A stretch of 6,101 nt of DNA from CAXRGH01 sp964230195 (GTDB lineage Bacteria > Pseudomonadota > Gammaproteobacteria > Enterobacterales > Alteromonadaceae): assembly GCA_964230195.1 (NCBI GenBank), contig CAXRGH010000067.1, forward strand, positions 1 to 6,101. Reading direction: 5' to 3'. Within the stretch, counting starts at the first letter, position 1. Each line of letters opens with the position of its first letter. Position numbers and translations under genes: made by a program. The notes beneath the pieces were generated by a model. It saw only the letters and a list, made by a program, of their open reading frames with translations, was not told the DNA's origin and ran no database searches. Of this stretch, positions 5,434 to 6,101 are shown one piece after another.

Positions 5434-6101
5434 CTATTTACGTTGGGCAAGGTATTCCGCACGCGGTACAAATTCCAATACCGTTGCGTTAATACAGTAG
5501 CGTCTTTGTCCACGAGGACCATCATTAAACACGTGGCCTAGATGGATATCAGAAACCACGGAACGGATCTCAACGCGCTTCATACCGTACCGATTATCCG
5601 CTTTTTCATACACGCTTCCTTTGATGGGGCGAGTAAAAGACAGCCATCCCGTACCTGAGTTGAACCTGTGCTTGGTGTCAAATAGTGGCATACCACTCAC
5701 GGCGTCAATGAATACGCCGTCGCCAGTATTATTGAACAGCTCATATTGCTTACAAAAACGTGCATCTGTGCCCTCTTCAAAAGCAACGTTGAAGGCTTCA
5801 CTATTGCCTAATTTGAAGTACCCTAACACTTTGTAAAAGTCTGCAGCACTAAGAGCACCACGGGTGCCATAAACTTCTTTGCCGTCTTCCATGAACAATA
5901 ACGTTGGCGTAGCGCTGGTGTCCGTGGTGACAGTCAGGCCATCCAATTGGTCGTTATACCGCTTATGCATGGGGATAGTGCCCTGATAATCATTGGCCAC
6001 AGCTTTCTTAAATTGCTCACAGTAGGGACAGTAGTTACGGTTATCAATCATGATAATGTGCTTGCCTGTTAATAGTAGCGTGTTATCAACATCCGACGTT
6101 G
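5434..6101 (-). CDS. msrB: thioredoxin-fold / methionine-R-sulfoxide reductase B fusion (5' end outside window)
   Basis: MsrB reduces methionine-R-sulfoxide in oxidised proteins; the fused thioredoxin fold probably supplies electrons. The frame stays open to the right edge, so the ATG at 6051 is internal: the 16 codons before it (TSDVDNTLLLTGKHII) look like the start of a thioredoxin strand. Of 221 visible residues, CPYC (24-27) is the redox motif and TP64-65 the cis-proline loop. The MsrB part (about 110-215) keeps GTGW, HLGHVF (186-191) and RYCIN with catalytic C202. It lacks both zinc CxxC pairs: VSG replaces the first and SVVSD the second, as in MsrA-MsrB fusion proteins. The usual resolving cysteine (SGCGW) is T150; C116 is an alternative. 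A signal peptide may lie upstream, unseen. The compartment is therefore unknown. The neighbouring GNAT gene has no evident link to methionine repair. Confidence 0.92.
   Translation of the reverse strand, partial: TSDVDNTLLLTGKHIIMIDNRNYCPYCEQFKKAVANDYQGTIPMHKRYNDQLDGLTVTTDTSATPTLLFMEDGKEVYGTRGALSAADFYKVLGYFKLGNSEAFNVAFEEGTDARFCKQYELFNNTGDGVFIDAVSGMPLFDTKHRFNSGTGWLSFTRPIKGSVYEKADNRYGMKRVEIRSVVSDIHLGHVFNDGPRGQRRYCINATVLEFVPRAEYLAQRK

Overview
The window looks like ordinary chromosomal DNA of a marine-type gammaproteobacterium. MetG (678 aa) and Dcd (199 aa) closely follow the Escherichia coli proteins as I recall them, and the tRNA-Pro(GGG) carries the same U-U mismatch in its anticodon stem as E. 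coli proL. The MetG sequence looks to me closest to the Alteromonadales/Vibrionales group, but I cannot settle the genus by eye.

Left part (1-1117): a tRNA-Pro(GGG) gene and dcd (dCTP deaminase) both lie on the minus strand. dcd has a good sigma70-type promoter and a clear ribosome binding site. A 208-bp divergent region separates dcd from metG. No mrp/apbC gene lies between them, although in E. coli mrp is the divergent neighbour of metG.

Middle (1118-3687): metG on the plus strand is followed by two tandem hairpin terminators. After these comes a gene-poor stretch of about 440 bp that is rich in inverted repeats: two stacked hairpins with four GGA triplets, a TGACTG-AA-CAGTCA operator-like palindrome inside a wider 8-bp inverted repeat, and then the promoter and leader of the next gene.

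Right part (3688-6101): the most interesting gene is a 367-aa chemoreceptor (3688-4791). Its only membrane part resembles the small two-helix nitrate/nitrite transporter NrtS and joins directly to an MCP signalling hairpin, with no periplasmic sensor domain and no HAMP. Convergent to it on the minus strand are a GNAT acetyltransferase with a non-ATG start and a thioredoxin-MsrB fusion that runs off the right edge. The MsrB domain lacks the zinc cysteines and the usual resolving cysteine.

How the genes fit together: metG, dcd and the tRNA are housekeeping genes for translation and nucleotide supply. The right-hand genes look accessory: sensing, acetyl transfer and repair of oxidised methionine. 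Nothing shows that they form one pathway. No insertion sequence, CRISPR array or phage gene is visible.
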